A DNA stretch of 64,000 nt from Morella rubra (lineage: Eukaryota > Streptophyta > Magnoliopsida > Fagales > Myricaceae). The stretch spans positions 34,730,794-34,794,793 of the forward strand of contig CM025853.1 of NCBI GenBank assembly GCA_003952965.2. Direction: 5' to 3'. A model generated the notes under the pieces. The model was not told the DNA's origin and made no database searches. It saw nothing but the letters and a program-made list of their open reading frames with translations. The position numbers and the translations under genes are program-made. Below are positions 23,969-34,957 of this stretch, one piece after another (within the stretch, counting starts at the first letter, position 1; each line of letters begins with the position of its first letter).

Positions 23969-24420
23969 TGATGGGCTATAACATGATTGGCCCAACCCAT
24001 CAGAAATACACTAACCCATCTGTAGTCTCACCTAAGTTTAAAGGCGTGCTAAAGGCCCGGGCCCACACGAATATGAATTAATCCCTCCCTAGCTTCCCGT
24101 TCAGCTATTCGAGGAGTCCTAAAGCTCAATATATTAAACTCCTTTTAGGACTCTAACCCCCCCCCCCCCCCAATATAAATAATCAGGTACTCCCCTTCAT
24201 ATTTGCTTAACCTTAATTGTTCCTTCATACTAAACTCTTCTCAAGATCTAACTTAGGTATCAGAGTCTTCATATCCGACATCACCCCTCTTCTTGCTTTC
24301 TTTCAGGTTTGATCGACTCCGGCTCTTGGTGATTTTGACATCATCAGAAATAAATCAGAATTCTCAATCATAGTGTTAGAACCTAATCAACACTTCATTT
24401 CACAATCTGGTGTCAACCTA
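23969..24420 (+). mobile_element. Possible small LTR element remnant (TRIM-like): LTR plus primer site
   Basis: The sequence starts TGATGGGCTATAACATGATTGG, contains a poly-C tract (24161-24172) and a TATA-like 'caatataaataa' (24173-24184). It runs into GGTATCAGAGTC at 24256-24267, which matches the tRNA-Met primer-binding site in 11 of 12 positions if the leading T is lost. No second LTR, polypurine tract or target duplication could be fixed, so the call rests on the primer site and LTR-like composition. Confidence 0.35.
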
Positions 24421-24435
24421 ATCTAAGTAGACTGT

Positions 24436-24836
24436 ATCAATCCCAATATTAATAACATTCTTGAAGTTCAAGCAAATAGAGAGTTTGAATCTTTCCAATA
24501 ATAATTTGAATGATACAGTTCCTCGTTAGCTTTTGGAGTTAAATTCTCTAACTGTTTTCAGTATGGCACATAACAATTTATGAAGGAGAAATGCCAGAAA
24601 GAAAAGTTCAATTTAGGACTTTTGATAAGAGAAATTATGAGGGTAATCCTTTTTTGTGTGGACCTCCCTTAAAGAATGCTTGTAATGACTCTGCACCAGT
24701 ACCATATGCTATGCCAGCTAATCATAGTGAGGGAAAAGAAGGTGATGGTTTCATGGACAAGAGTGTCTTCCAAATCAGCTTTGTGACCTCTCACGCCATA
24801 GTGGTAAGGTGCTTTTTTTCTTCTTCTTGGAAATAG
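24436..24836 (+). pseudogene. RLP C-terminal fragment (last LRRs, cap, membrane segment start)
   Basis: The fragment begins inside the last LRRs (SIPILITFLKFKQIESLNLSNNNLN-like, with a stop at about 24528). It continues into EGEMPERKVQFRTFDKRNYEGNPFLCGPP and the acidic juxtamembrane spacer, followed by FQISFVTSHAIVV, the start of the membrane helix, where homology ends. It matches the 3' parts of the pseudogenes at 16767-20057 and 42391-45662. It lacks all upstream exons and the cytosolic tail, so it is a fragment, not a gene. Confidence 0.8.
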
Positions 24837-25236
24837 TGGTAAGGTTCGAGAGAGAACAGAAAAGAGATAACATTGATCTGAGTTGGCAAGTTCATCTAGA
24901 TAGTGATTCTAGAGCCTAGCTTTACAGAAAACAACCCATAACATTTTTGTTTTTTTCATAACTTACATCCGAGTTGGTGAGTTCATCTCATCGAGACCAA
25001 AACGTAAAGAGTCATTCTCCATGCAATCAAGCCAACACATATTACAAGTCACATAGGTCCGTATTGGGCTCCTATTTGACTGCATCATTGAGTGGGCCTT
25101 TCTCTTTTAGTCCACAACCAAAGCCGACTAATTGAGCTGTGTAAAGGATTAAAAGAGAGTCGGGCCGACCCTGTTAGCATTCGGCTTGTGAGCTAGTCTA
25201 GCCCTAATCAACTACGGCAACCTTATAAAAAAGGAA
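24837..25236. other. RLP-cluster spacer, left part
   Basis: It closely matches 51050-51385 ('cataacttacatccgagttggtgagttcatctcatcgag' region). The match resumes after the inserted element at 27200, so 24837-28244 and 51050-52290 are paralogous spacers. Confidence 0.7.
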
Positions 25237-27199
25237 GGCTAAATTACTCTGCCAGTCTTTGGGGTTTAGCCTTTTTTTTCGATTGGTTCCTAAGGTAATT
25301 TTTGTCCCTCCGGTATTCCTGGGGTTTGTAACTTTTTTCAAATTGGTCCTGCTATCAGATAATTAACGGAATATACAAACGTGGCTGATGGCAACCACAT
25401 CAGATCCAATAATGTCCTCACACCTGTTAAAATATGCCACATCAGTTTAAAACATTGCAAAATGGTGGGTCCCACAGCCAGTATGTCATTCCACGTTAGA
25501 TGTCAATTGGTTCAACCCCTTCAACATAAAAAACAACCACTACAGCTGAAAGGGAGAAGTCCCCAAATCAAATTTGAAAGCCTTCTGAACCTCAAGAACC
25601 CTAAGTCTTCTTCCCCAAATCAAATTCCCTACGTCAAGAACCCTAAGTCCTCTTCCCACATTCTCTCGTGATGTCTAGGAGAGCAGCATCCTCTTCCTCT
25701 GCGAGCGATAGTAGCCACGGTGGAGTGGTATCGGCGGAGTTGGAGGTAGACGCTGAGTCATATATGTGCTTCTGTGGGCTGAAGGCACGAACCAAGACAA
25801 GCAAGACGGCAGGGAACCCAGGCAGGAGATTCTTCGGTTGCTCTTGATATTCAAATAGTAGTTCGGTAAGTTCTTCAAATCCAAACTATTGGTGTTGCTT
25901 CTTTCCTATTGGTGTCCTTGAATGTTGAAAATTCTTAACCAAGATTATCTACAGGTTCCCCTGATTATTTATAACCATAACATAATCTATTCGTTATGTT
26001 TTTGTATCAGGTTTTTGACTTTGTATATCCAATGGAGACTTCATAGTAACTTCTATTTAATTGTCTTTGCAAGTGTAAAGAAGAGATCATGGTTGGTTTC
26101 TTGGAGTTTGAAATATTTTCCCTGCTAACCAAAACTGAGAAGCTGAAAGTAGTCTGAAATTAATCAAAATTAATCAACTTCTATTTTTCCCAAGGTCAAA
26201 CAGGGCACACACATTCAAAATAAATCAAGTCAACTTCGTACAAACTACAGGGACTAAAGGATGGGTCAAAACACCGATTACAAAATCACAGGGATGATTA
26301 CATAGCAAAAAAAAAAAAAAATAATTGCATATTCAATAACAAAACTGAATCCAGACAAAGAGGGGACCGCTTTAATATTGACCAGATTTTAACTTCATCT
26401 TAAACGACAACAAAATAAACAAAACACCTAGTCAAGAGTACCACTTGCTTCGAGACTTCAGACCACATAGTGGTCCCCTGACAACTTCATCTGGATACTA
26501 TCACAATGCACTTTAAAAGCCTCATCACTATACACTTTAACTTTAAAAGCCCATAAAATATTCTTTCGTTGCTAGAAATAGAGACAAACAAGAAAAGTAC
26601 CTTTATTATAGAGGTTCCAACGCACTGAAGAAATCTCCTCCCTTCTTAGACCTAGCTGTCCATGCCTTGTTCGATAAACGAGAAGAAGTGTAATATCTAA
26701 CTCTTGCTTTCTTTGTTGCAGTGCTTTGCAAAAAAATTGCCCAGATGTTAGGGATGGTTCTGTTCTCAAGCTAGGGTTTTATCTGTTCACGAAATTTTTG
26801 ACCAGATATTAGGGATGGTTCTGTTCGTAAGCTAGGGTTCTATCTGTTCCCAAAATTTTTTACCACATGTTAATTTGGGGCTTTTCGTTAGTTACTTAGG
26901 CTTGGAATTACCATTTTGGACTTGGTTTTTGTGTGGGCATCAACTCATGTTTTACATGCTGTTTCCTTGTCACAATTTTTTTTTTGTTTAATTGATGTGG
27001 CATATTTTAACAAGTGTCAGGACATTATTGGATTTGACGTGGTTGCTGTCAGCCATGTCTGCAAATTCCGTTGGTTATCTGATGGCAGGACCAATTTGTG
27101 AAAAGTTACAAATCCTAGGGATACCGATAGGACAAAAATTACCTTAGGGACCAATCGCGGAAAAGGTTAAACCCCAGGGACTGGCAGAGTAATTTAGCC
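25237..27199. mobile_element. Long-TIR DNA transposon (Mutator-like), 1,963 bp, carrying a GRF zinc-finger ORF
   Basis: The first and last ~200 bp are inverted copies of each other. They start GGCTAAATTACTCTGCCAG and include the phrases 'ggggtttaNCCTTTT', 'gattggtNcctaaggtaattttTGTCC' and 'aaatatgccacatca'. The paralogous spacer at about 51385 is uninterrupted, fixing the insertion. The flanking direct repeat is AAGGAA (25231-25236 and 27200-27205). That is 6 bp, shorter than the 9 bp expected for a Mutator-like element. The interior has a zf-GRF ORF but no transposase, so it is non-autonomous. Confidence 0.8.
25671..25847 (+). pseudogene. GRF-type zinc finger protein fragment inside the long-TIR element
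   Basis: A 58-codon frame starts at ATG 25671 with a Ser/Ala-rich leader. It reads CFCGLKARTKTSKTAGNPGRRFFGC, the first half of a GRF zinc finger (CxC, then NPGRRFxxC). TGA at 25845 truncates it before the second half. Beyond a possible splice donor (GTAAGT at 25866) no clean continuation is found. In family members the GRF finger binds single-stranded nucleic acid, and plants have many transposon-associated small GRF proteins with a C-terminal membrane helix. That helix is not visible here. It could be a captured host exon or the element's own accessory gene. Confidence 0.7.
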
Positions 27200-28244
27200 A
27201 AGGAATTATCTTTCCCGTTTGATTTTTTCTTTTGGTATTAGTCTAAAAGGTCCAACCGGGCTTGGAAGTGTATCTAGGATCTTCTAAACTAGAACGAAAT
27301 AAAATGGAATTATCCTCTCCAATATTAAAATTTTTTCTTTTGGGTATGGTTAAAAGGTACCATTTCTAGCGGACTAAGATAATTTTTAATTCGTTGACAG
27401 AATTAGATAAGAGATCGAGATATAACATGCATTCAATAAATATTATAGGGTCTATATTCTACTTTACTTCTTTTTAAATTGTAACATTCAAATTGGACAT
27501 TTTTCAACAAAGACTAATTTGTTGAAGATAACTTTAAGAAATCCACCAGATTTACTTTTCTGGATTTTGTGATGATTTCATATCCATCGACATCCTTTAT
27601 TACCTTAAATTACAGATTTTTGTTAGCATTTCGCTATCAACAAATTATTTAATCTAATGTGAGCAATATAAAGTTAGCTCGTTGTGCACTGGATTATCTT
27701 TTTTTCAGATGATATATACATTTGTTGGTGTATAGCGTGACATCTCCAAATCATATCGGGAATAAAATTAACAAAAGAAGAAAAAAGAAAAAAATGTACA
27801 AGAAGAACAAAAAAAAAAAAAAATGAAACTAATATTCCAACCCCCGGTGCAACCACCCCGGTTGGGGTGGATTTTTTTTTTTTTTTAAGCTTAATTTTCA
27901 ATTTTTGTAGTTTACTATATTTTTAGTTGGTATTCTTTTAATTTTAATGTTTTTTTAAATTATTTATTTTTCTGATTATTTTTTTCAGTTTTTCATTTTC
28001 TAACCATTAAGTTTACTTTTTTCTTCTAATTTTTTAGGATTCTTCTTTAAATTTATTTATTTTTGAAATTGGTAAAGTGATATGGCCTTTTTAATTAACC
28101 CTAAATTGTTTTCTTTTGTTATTAGTCAAAAATTACCACACGGTGATTAGTGCAAATAACAATCATCACAACAAGTCAAGTCCGTAATTGGTTTGATTGC
28201 ATCCTACTTAGGTAAAGACCACAAAATGAAAGCGGAGGGCAATA
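27200..28244. other. RLP-cluster spacer, right part
   Basis: Continues the spacer interrupted by the long-TIR element and parallels 51385-52290. It includes the 'aacccccggtgcaaccaccccggttgggg' stretch (27838-27868), matched at 52024-52058. No coding sequence. The A-rich run 27778-27823 produces only chance frames. Confidence 0.6.
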
Positions 28245-28846
28245 GTCAAAAGCACTCTCTCTAGACTCTTTTCTACGCTGCGTCTGCTCACACTAGGGCG
28301 ACGGGAGGAGGTTTCACCTTCCCCCGTCTGCCCTGGCCCCTAGCCTTTTTCTTCTTGCGTTCTCCATGCCTTTCCGTTTATTTTCTGCGGCTTTCATTCC
28401 TGTTATGGGGTCTCTTTCTGGTGAGGAACCCACAGCCATCATCTCAGTTTCGCAATCTCCAGCAGTCTCGCACCACGCACCCTTTGCAGTGTGGGTGAAT
28501 CTTGCATGCGAGACACCCAGATGCTGTTTGCCTGCTCCTTCGCCGTGTTTTGTCGGAAACAGCCTTGGTGTTTCCCATTTTTGCTAGTGCTGGTGTGGAT
28601 GAAGCCTTGGGGAAGCGAGATCGAGGTGCTTGTCCCTCCTCTCCTCCAGTGTCTGAAACCGCCTTCTACGACATGGAATAGATCTAATTTGGGTCTTTGA
28701 ATCCGGGTAGGTAGTTTGGGCCTGTGGGCCGGGAAGTTTGTGGCCTTTGAGGATTGTTGCTTAGTGGCCTTTAAGGCCCGTAGCCCTTTCGGCTTGTTGG
28801 TTGATGCCCCTTCGGGCCTTTTTAGATGATGTAATGGGCCCTATGC

Positions 28847-30101
28847 TAAAGGTGGGTACCGAGACGGATAGAACCGGAATGACCCATTCCAATTCTGGTT
28901 CCGGTACCCACCGGAATCAACATTTTAATTCCGGTTTTCCGGAACGAAAACGGAATGGAACCGGAATTTCCAAAAACGGAATCCGGAAATTCTGGTTCCA
29001 TTAGAGGGAGTGTGTGTGGGAGAGATTAGCAAAATAGACGCTTCTAGCCTTCCACATCATTCTACACACAATAGTCACTGCCCAAATCACCCTCGCACTG
29101 CCCTAAGACATACATTGATTCATAGCTCCCTGTGTAAAACAAGCCCCCACCACCAGCACCATCGGTCTTAACCCCCTCCCCCTCTCCACCGTACCAAAAG
29201 CTGTGTCCCTCTTTTGCTCAAACCCAGTTTCAGCCGCTTTAGTTGATCCACATACCTTGATCTGCAATATACAACACCATGCAACAAATCTACTTCACAA
29301 TGATCAACTCTCTCCATTTCGTTCATTCTCTCGGCCAAGCAACAATACTCAAAAAAATAATTAGTCTTACCTTAAGAAGAGTGCAGTATTCAAATCTCCA
29401 TTTGAAGCAAGATTATCGTTTGATTCCGTTACGCAGATCTGCTAAAAAGCTTTGAAAGATCTGTGCAGCCCTTCACAGAGAGAGAAAGAGATTTTGGGAG
29501 GGAGGAGAGAGAGAGCTGAGAGAGAAAGAGAGATTTTGGAGGCAGGAGGGAGAGAGCTGAGAGAGAGAGAGAAGAGAGATTTCAGGAGGCAGCGAGAGGG
29601 AGGGTGGGGGGCTGGGACAGTGATGGTGGGCAGTGGGGGGAGATTTCGGAAGGCAGAGTACCGTTTTTTCAAACGCCATGTTTTTTGGCTTGAAGTTTTG
29701 TTTTTAGCTAAATTTTTGTTTGATGTACGAATGGAGTTATGACTCTTTTAGAAGAAAAAAAAGAATGGAGTTATGACTCCATTCATTCACGCGTGAATGA
29801 AGAGTCAAACTCCTTCATTCACGCTGACTTTTCATTCACGCGTGACTTATCTCCTTTTGCTTTTTTCTTTTATGGCTTATCTCCTTTTGCTTTTGTCTTT
29901 TATAGCTCAAAAGCTGCGTTATTTGTTTTAAAAGAATTCCGGAACCGAAAATTCCGGCATTTTCCTGGAATTTTCGGTTCCGATTCCGGTTTCGAAATTT
30001 CTTTAAAATAGGTTCCGATTTTGGTATCGAAATAGGCCAGAATTAGTACCGAAACTAGAATCGAAATTTCCAGTTTTCAGCGGATAAAATGCTCACCCTT
30101 A
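28847..30101. mobile_element. Non-autonomous hAT element nested in the retroposon, 1,255 bp
   Basis: The left end is TAAAGGTGGGTACCGA. The right end is ...TGCTCACCCTTA, reverse complement TAAGGGTGAGCA. The 8 bp flanks CCCTATGC (28839-28846) and CTCTATGC (30102-30109) differ at one position. Subterminal regions are packed with GGAACCGGAATT/AATTCCGGTTCC-type words in both orientations (28870-29010 and 29935-30060). No transposase frame is present. The purine-rich block 29475-29640 is a minisatellite-like internal repeat. Confidence 0.75.
29475..29605. repeat. GA-rich minisatellite, about three degenerate units
   Basis: The phrase GAGAGAAAGAGATTTTGG(A/G)GG recurs at about 29480, 29520 and, as GAGAGATTTCAGGAGGC, at about 29573. 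GAGAGAGAGCTGAGAGA spacers lie between. It is a strongly purine-biased strand. Confidence 0.7.
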
Positions 30102-30240
30102 CTCTATGCCCCATCAATATGTAACCGACCCTTGTGGCTGCTCTGTACTTAGTACCTCTTGTAATTGTTCCCCGATGGAATGAAATTTGCCATTGCCTAG
30201 AAAAAAGAAAAAAAAAAAAAAAAGAAAGCAAAGGGCAATA

Positions 30241-31734
30241 ATTACAGTTAGAAAGCAGAGTGCTGCTTCTTCCACCACCACCACTCACCTCTCTCTCTCT
30301 CTCTCTCTCTCTTCTTGGAAGAGTAAATCTTGACCATCTATTTAAAAGGGATGGCTAAGATTAGAAGAATGAGACCCCTCCAACACTTGAGAAAGAAGCA
30401 CCTATCATAGAAGCTAAGGTAGTGCTTGATAAATAGCCACCTATCATTGATGTAGGTCTTAAACGTTTCATGTGGTACTGATGAAATTCATTAATATATT
30501 GGCAATATTAGAATATTCGAATTCAAACTTTAGGACTCAAACTTTAGCTGTTTTGGGTCTTCTCAAAAAATAGAAAAAGTGTTGATGTTACCATTACATC
30601 AATGTTACTGACGTGAACTACTTATTAATGCGAGAGACTTTTAATAGGAAGCTAAGAAAATAAGAATATAAGAATATCTTCGGTCCTTAGCCACTTGGAA
30701 AAATTCTACAAAGTCTAGTATTATCGTCATTTTATTTTATAAATTTGATAAAATAGTGTAAAGTATCTGACATTAGTATAGTTGAAAGATTCAATGTGCT
30801 AAATGCTTAATTATAATTGATGGATGAAAATTGTATTTATCTCTAATTTTTAAATTACTATTTACATCAAGTCATTAGCGTAGGTATTCCTGAATGCTTG
30901 TGTTCTCATTAGAAAGAAAAACCTAGAACCTAAATCCACGTTTTCTCGTATAGGGGGTACAAGATGCCCAGCCATGGTGTGTTCCTTATAGTTACGGAGT
31001 CAATTAGGTCCACTCAAATAATGCAACGATAATATGGCATAGCCATTGAAAAGTGCGTCTAGGAAGCAACTAGATAAAACTGTTTTTTCAGAAATCAAAA
31101 TAAATAATTACGAAGACAATTCTAGGGTTGATACCAAACATGTGTGAAAATGATTTTACATCTAGCTAGAGAGGAAGACATGGATGATGCAAGAAAAAAT
31201 GGGCAAAATTTGGGCTAATAAAGGGTGAGTCGATGATATTTGGAAATTGGTTTCTCTTTAAGGAAGGGATAACAATATCTTCTATCCTATTGATTTCTTG
31301 TCATCGCGACCAAAAATTACAATAATAACATGGGTGCTAATTAAGTTAATATTTTTCTTAGCTAGCTGATGCATAATTCAACGATTGTTAGAGCCCCCTT
31401 TATGCGGTGGTCACAAAGCAACATGATTAAAAGGCCGAAGTCTTGGTCGTCATGAAATGATATTGGAAGCTGGTTGAATATGTTACATACCATTGATGCA
31501 AATTAATTAAATTATCTATCCATGTCCATGTGGCTTTGTAGAAAAGATTTTGGATGATAGTGGTTTATCAGTAAATAAAATAAATTAATGAATAAATTAA
31601 TGGAAATGTAGGGAGGTTGCAGAGGTAGGTGAGTGCAATGTCTGTGGTTTAACAAAAGGTAAAAGTAATCTAGCTTTAAACTATTAAAGCAATCTTAAAT
31701 AGGGGTCTCAATTACCAACTTTGATACACTGAGC
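30241..31734. other. RLP-cluster spacer with a (CT)n microsatellite (30289-30312)
   Basis: 30350-30660 and 30990-31330 are diverged copies of spacer at 52440-52560, 54110-54310, 21440-22150 and 63200-63760. No open frame of note. The (CT)12 tract is at 30289-30312. Confidence 0.55.
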
Positions 31735-31860
31735 TCTAAAATTCATCAATTTGTGCCCTAAAATGAAATTTGACTCTCAAAATCGTGCCACATGGCTCAT
31801 GTGGCACGATTTTGACTGTAATATCTTTTTTAGAGCGCAAATTGATGAAATTTGATAGAA
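31735..31860. mobile_element. Foldback (MITE-like) hairpin
   Basis: Perfect 18 bp arms TCAAAATCGTGCCACATG (31777-31794) and CATGTGGCACGATTTTGA (31798-31815) have a 3 nt loop. The pairing extends outward imperfectly ('aaattcatcaatttgtgccctaaaa' against 'ttttttagagcgcaaattgatgaaattt'). It lies immediately left of an RLP fragment. No target duplication could be fixed. Confidence 0.6.
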
Positions 31861-31866
31861 AAAATC

Positions 31867-32010
31867 ATAGATTAGAAGTTCTTATCTTAAGAAATAACTC
31901 TTTTAAAGACCCTTTCCACTTGCCATATCATTTAATCTTCATATTTGCAAGAAACTTTAGGTTCGGTATTTTCGAATTTAGACTATTTAAACCTATCCGG
32001 GAATGATCTT
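31867..32010 (+). pseudogene. RLP LRR fragment
   Basis: 31875-31945 encodes LEVLILRNNSFKDPFHLPYH, matching the LRR at 18280-18345 in RLP pseudogene 1 (LEVLKLRNNSFKCPFHLPYH). 31946-32010 rejoins the homologous sequence after an internal deletion (matches 18405-18455, 'aggttcggtNttNcgaatttaga'). It is only one to two LRRs long and has no flanking exons. It ends shortly before the target site of CACTA element B. Confidence 0.75.
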
Positions 32011-33139
32011 TTATGATATGAAACCAATCCACCCACTACAAGAAATTTAGTTTTAGGTGACAAAATTTTGGGTGTCAAACCAAATTTTGTCACCTAAAGT
32101 GAACTTTCTATGACAAAATATTAATTTCGTCACCCAAAACCATCAAGGAATGCCAAAACTGTTCGGACCGGCCAAAAACCCGTTCAGACGTATTTCTGGT
32201 GTGACGACATACATGTGTCGCGAATGAGTGACGATAAAAATTGTCACAAAAACAAAGGACGGTCCGGACTAACAAGAAACACGTTGGACTCGCTGCAGGG
32301 TGACAAATTCTAAATTGTCGTAACTGAGTGACAATTAGAATTGTCACAATTTTTACACGACCGTCCAGACTTGTTTATATATAACGTCCGAACGTACATC
32401 ACCTAACGAATAATAATCGTCAGGATAGAGTGACAAATTAAAAAATGTCATGAACACTCTATTCAATCTGGACGTTCTTAACAGTGTTCTAACAAAAAAA
32501 TAATTATGTCCGGACGGGACAAAAAAGGTCCCGCACAATTATAAATGCTTCTTTCGCGAATTGTGTGGTTCCACGTTGCAAAACTTCAGACCTGTGACAC
32601 CGATAACATCCGGACCCATAAATAGCGTCCGACTGTATAAGTTCTAGAACCTTTTCGAATCGGGCATTTTAATGACATTAAATTTGATAGGGCCACGTGT
32701 GAATATAACCACTGAGAAGTGTCCGAACTCGAATCTACAGAGTTCGACGGGTAGTGGGCACATTAAAACCGCTAGACTTTGTCAAAATTACAAACTCACT
32801 CACTTCTCTCAAACTTTTCTCAAACGTTTTCACTATTTGAGATCTCTCAAGGAACTTCAGTAAAACTTCCTTTATGAATTTGCTTCTCAATTTCATGCAT
32901 TTCGATTAAATACCGTCCTTTGTTTATTTTGTTGTGTTGTTTGTGTCTATCAAATTAGGTTGTTTTACTGGTGTTCATCGAAACACATTCGGACTTCTTT
33001 TTACACAGTCCAAAAGTTTTCTTAAACGTCCGGACGTTATGTCATTGTACATTCGGATGCTCTAAAATTTAAACGACGCAGTTTGATGTTCGTGCGAACG
33101 GTTTATGATGATGTTCGGACGGTTTTTGCTAGGTTCACC

Positions 33140-33533
33140 ATGGAACGCTCTGGGAGAAGTATCACCAATGTTGAGGGACAAACAGAGCGACCAGCTTGGG
33201 CAGACGCCTATTTAGCGGAGTTAAACGAGAGTATTCGGGCGATAGTGCAGCCGATGCATTCGTTGTGCATGGAGCTCCAATGTCGCTTGACCGGTCTGGA
33301 GACCAAACTTGCTCTAACGAATAGGGCTATAACGGAAGAGCTGAATATTATGCGGATGGAAATAATAAGGATTAGAGAACAATTGTCTTAGTTGTCCCCA
33401 GTGTCCATACCGTTTCGGTACAACTGCAGACACTCGTCAGAAGGGTGGATAATATGGAGGAGCATTTGGCGCATGTTTGTGATGCCCTCGGACAAGATTT
33501 GACGAGCCAGAGGCAGCTCGTGATTTAGACTAG
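33140..33533 (+). pseudogene. Small coiled-coil CACTA accessory ORF, element B copy (best preserved)
   Basis: ATG at 33140 gives a clean 84-codon frame to 33391, starting MERSGRSITNVEGQTERPAW. After one frameshift the homology to element A continues (parts like VSIPFRYNC, HLAHVCDALGQD) to TAG at 33531. The full ancestral protein would be about 130 residues. The middle (ELQCRLTGLETKLALTNRAI to EIIRIREQLSQLS) has leucine heptads typical of a coiled coil. It has no zinc finger, membrane segment or enzyme motif. It sits just after a cluster of GTYCGRAC palindromes. Its function is unknown to me; a self-associating accessory protein is the most that can be inferred. Its weak resemblance to the C-terminal coiled coil at 9541-9825 in A (GNISSRLAALERKVK) could mean shared origin. 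Confidence 0.6.
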
Positions 33534-34957
33534 TCTTCTGTTTATGATTTATCACTATTATTTATTTATCGTTTGAAGGACCGTTTCCTGGCTTGTACTA
33601 GACATTATGATTGTGTTTTTTGATATTTGGATTATTTTTGATATTTTATATTTTTATATTTTTTCACTAGATTAAATTTATTACAATTTAAATGGATAAT
33701 TAGTAAAATTAAATGGGTGATTACACTAACGAATGGTTAGTGTAATTAGATTGTAACGGTTAGAGTAATTAGCTTGCAATTACAATTAAATTGGTGATTA
33801 GTTATAACGGATATTTAATATAAAAGTATGCCTAACTATATATATATTTTATGTATTCAAAATAAATAAATTAAGTTAAATATTTGTGCCAAATTAAATT
33901 GTAAATTGAGCGAATAAATTAAATTATTTAAGTAAATTAAATCATTTAAATAAATAAATTTTGTGAAGTAAAGTAAATTTAGTGAATTTAACATGCAAAA
34001 TAAATCTGCTAGACGTTCGGACGGTGTTAAGAGAGTCCGGACTCCCATATTGCAATTGAGAGTAAATGAGGTAGGCGTTGGAACGGTTTAGGAACCGTCC
34101 GGACTTTTCCGTCGCGTCACGTTTTATATGAAAGTTGAAAACGGTTCACGACGAGTTATAGACGTACGGACGATATTCACCATTTATTCAGCCAAACGTA
34201 CGCTTCCACGTCGCGTAAATTCAGTGGAATGACGTTCGCATGCCGTGAAAAACGTCCGGACGTGTTTATTGTGCCGAACGGTTTTAAACGGTTTAAATTT
34301 TGGCATTTAATAGGAAGTACATTGATTGGGCCACATGTGCAGAAAAGAGTCTGGATGACATGTTTGGTGTCCAGACACTAGCGACGTATTTTCATAAGTC
34401 GACAGTTCGTCATTTTCACAAATACCGAACCGTTTCTCCTTAAAAAATCTCTCAAAACTCAAGTTTTTTCTTCACAAATCTTGACGAAATATCACTCTTT
34501 CGTCCGAACGTTAGTTGGTGTTGTTTCATGCATTCATTTATTAGCCTTAGACCTCGTTTAAGAATTACATGAAGTTTGGATAACGAATTGGATGTAATTC
34601 TTGAGTTTACAATATGCGTAATTGTGTGTATTATATTCTGACATATGTGTTTAGAAATTTTGATGCAAATCCTTTTGTCTTCGGATACACATTCAGCATT
34701 GAGCTTGTACACTTGCCTTCAATGGTGGGTGTTTATGCTCAATTGTAGGCATGTATTTGGAGACTGAGGGAAAATGCTGTCGAAATTTCTAAAGCATCAG
34801 TCACAATAGTCGGGTCAATTACATGCAGTACGTGATATTGTAAACTTGAATGGGATAGGACCTATCACCCTGAAGAAATGGAGTTGAGTGTGAATGTCAT
34901 CATTGTTTGTATTATTGTTTGCATTATTGTTTATATTTTCATCTTTGAATGAACAAT

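Larger units (their letters stand above)
28245..30223 (+). mobile_element. PolyA retroposon (LINE-type or LINE-mobilised), interrupted by a hAT element
   Basis: It is flanked by 17 bp duplications that differ at two positions: GAAAGCGGAGGGCAATA (28228-28244) and GAAAGCAAAGGGCAATA (30224-30240). The related spacers at 16232-16255 and 41700-41722 hold a single copy. The 3' end reads 'gaatgaaatttgccattgcctag' followed by an A-rich tail with G interruptions, as in plant L1 elements. Without the nested hAT it is about 720 bp. I see no reverse transcriptase; it may be a 5'- and internally truncated LINE or a retrocopy of an unknown transcript. The 73-codon frame at 28366-28587 is unassigned. Confidence 0.75.

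Noticed and set aside
29442..29672. Ser/Leu/Pro-rich minus-strand ORF
   Set aside because: Translation of the GA-rich minisatellite in a hAT element.
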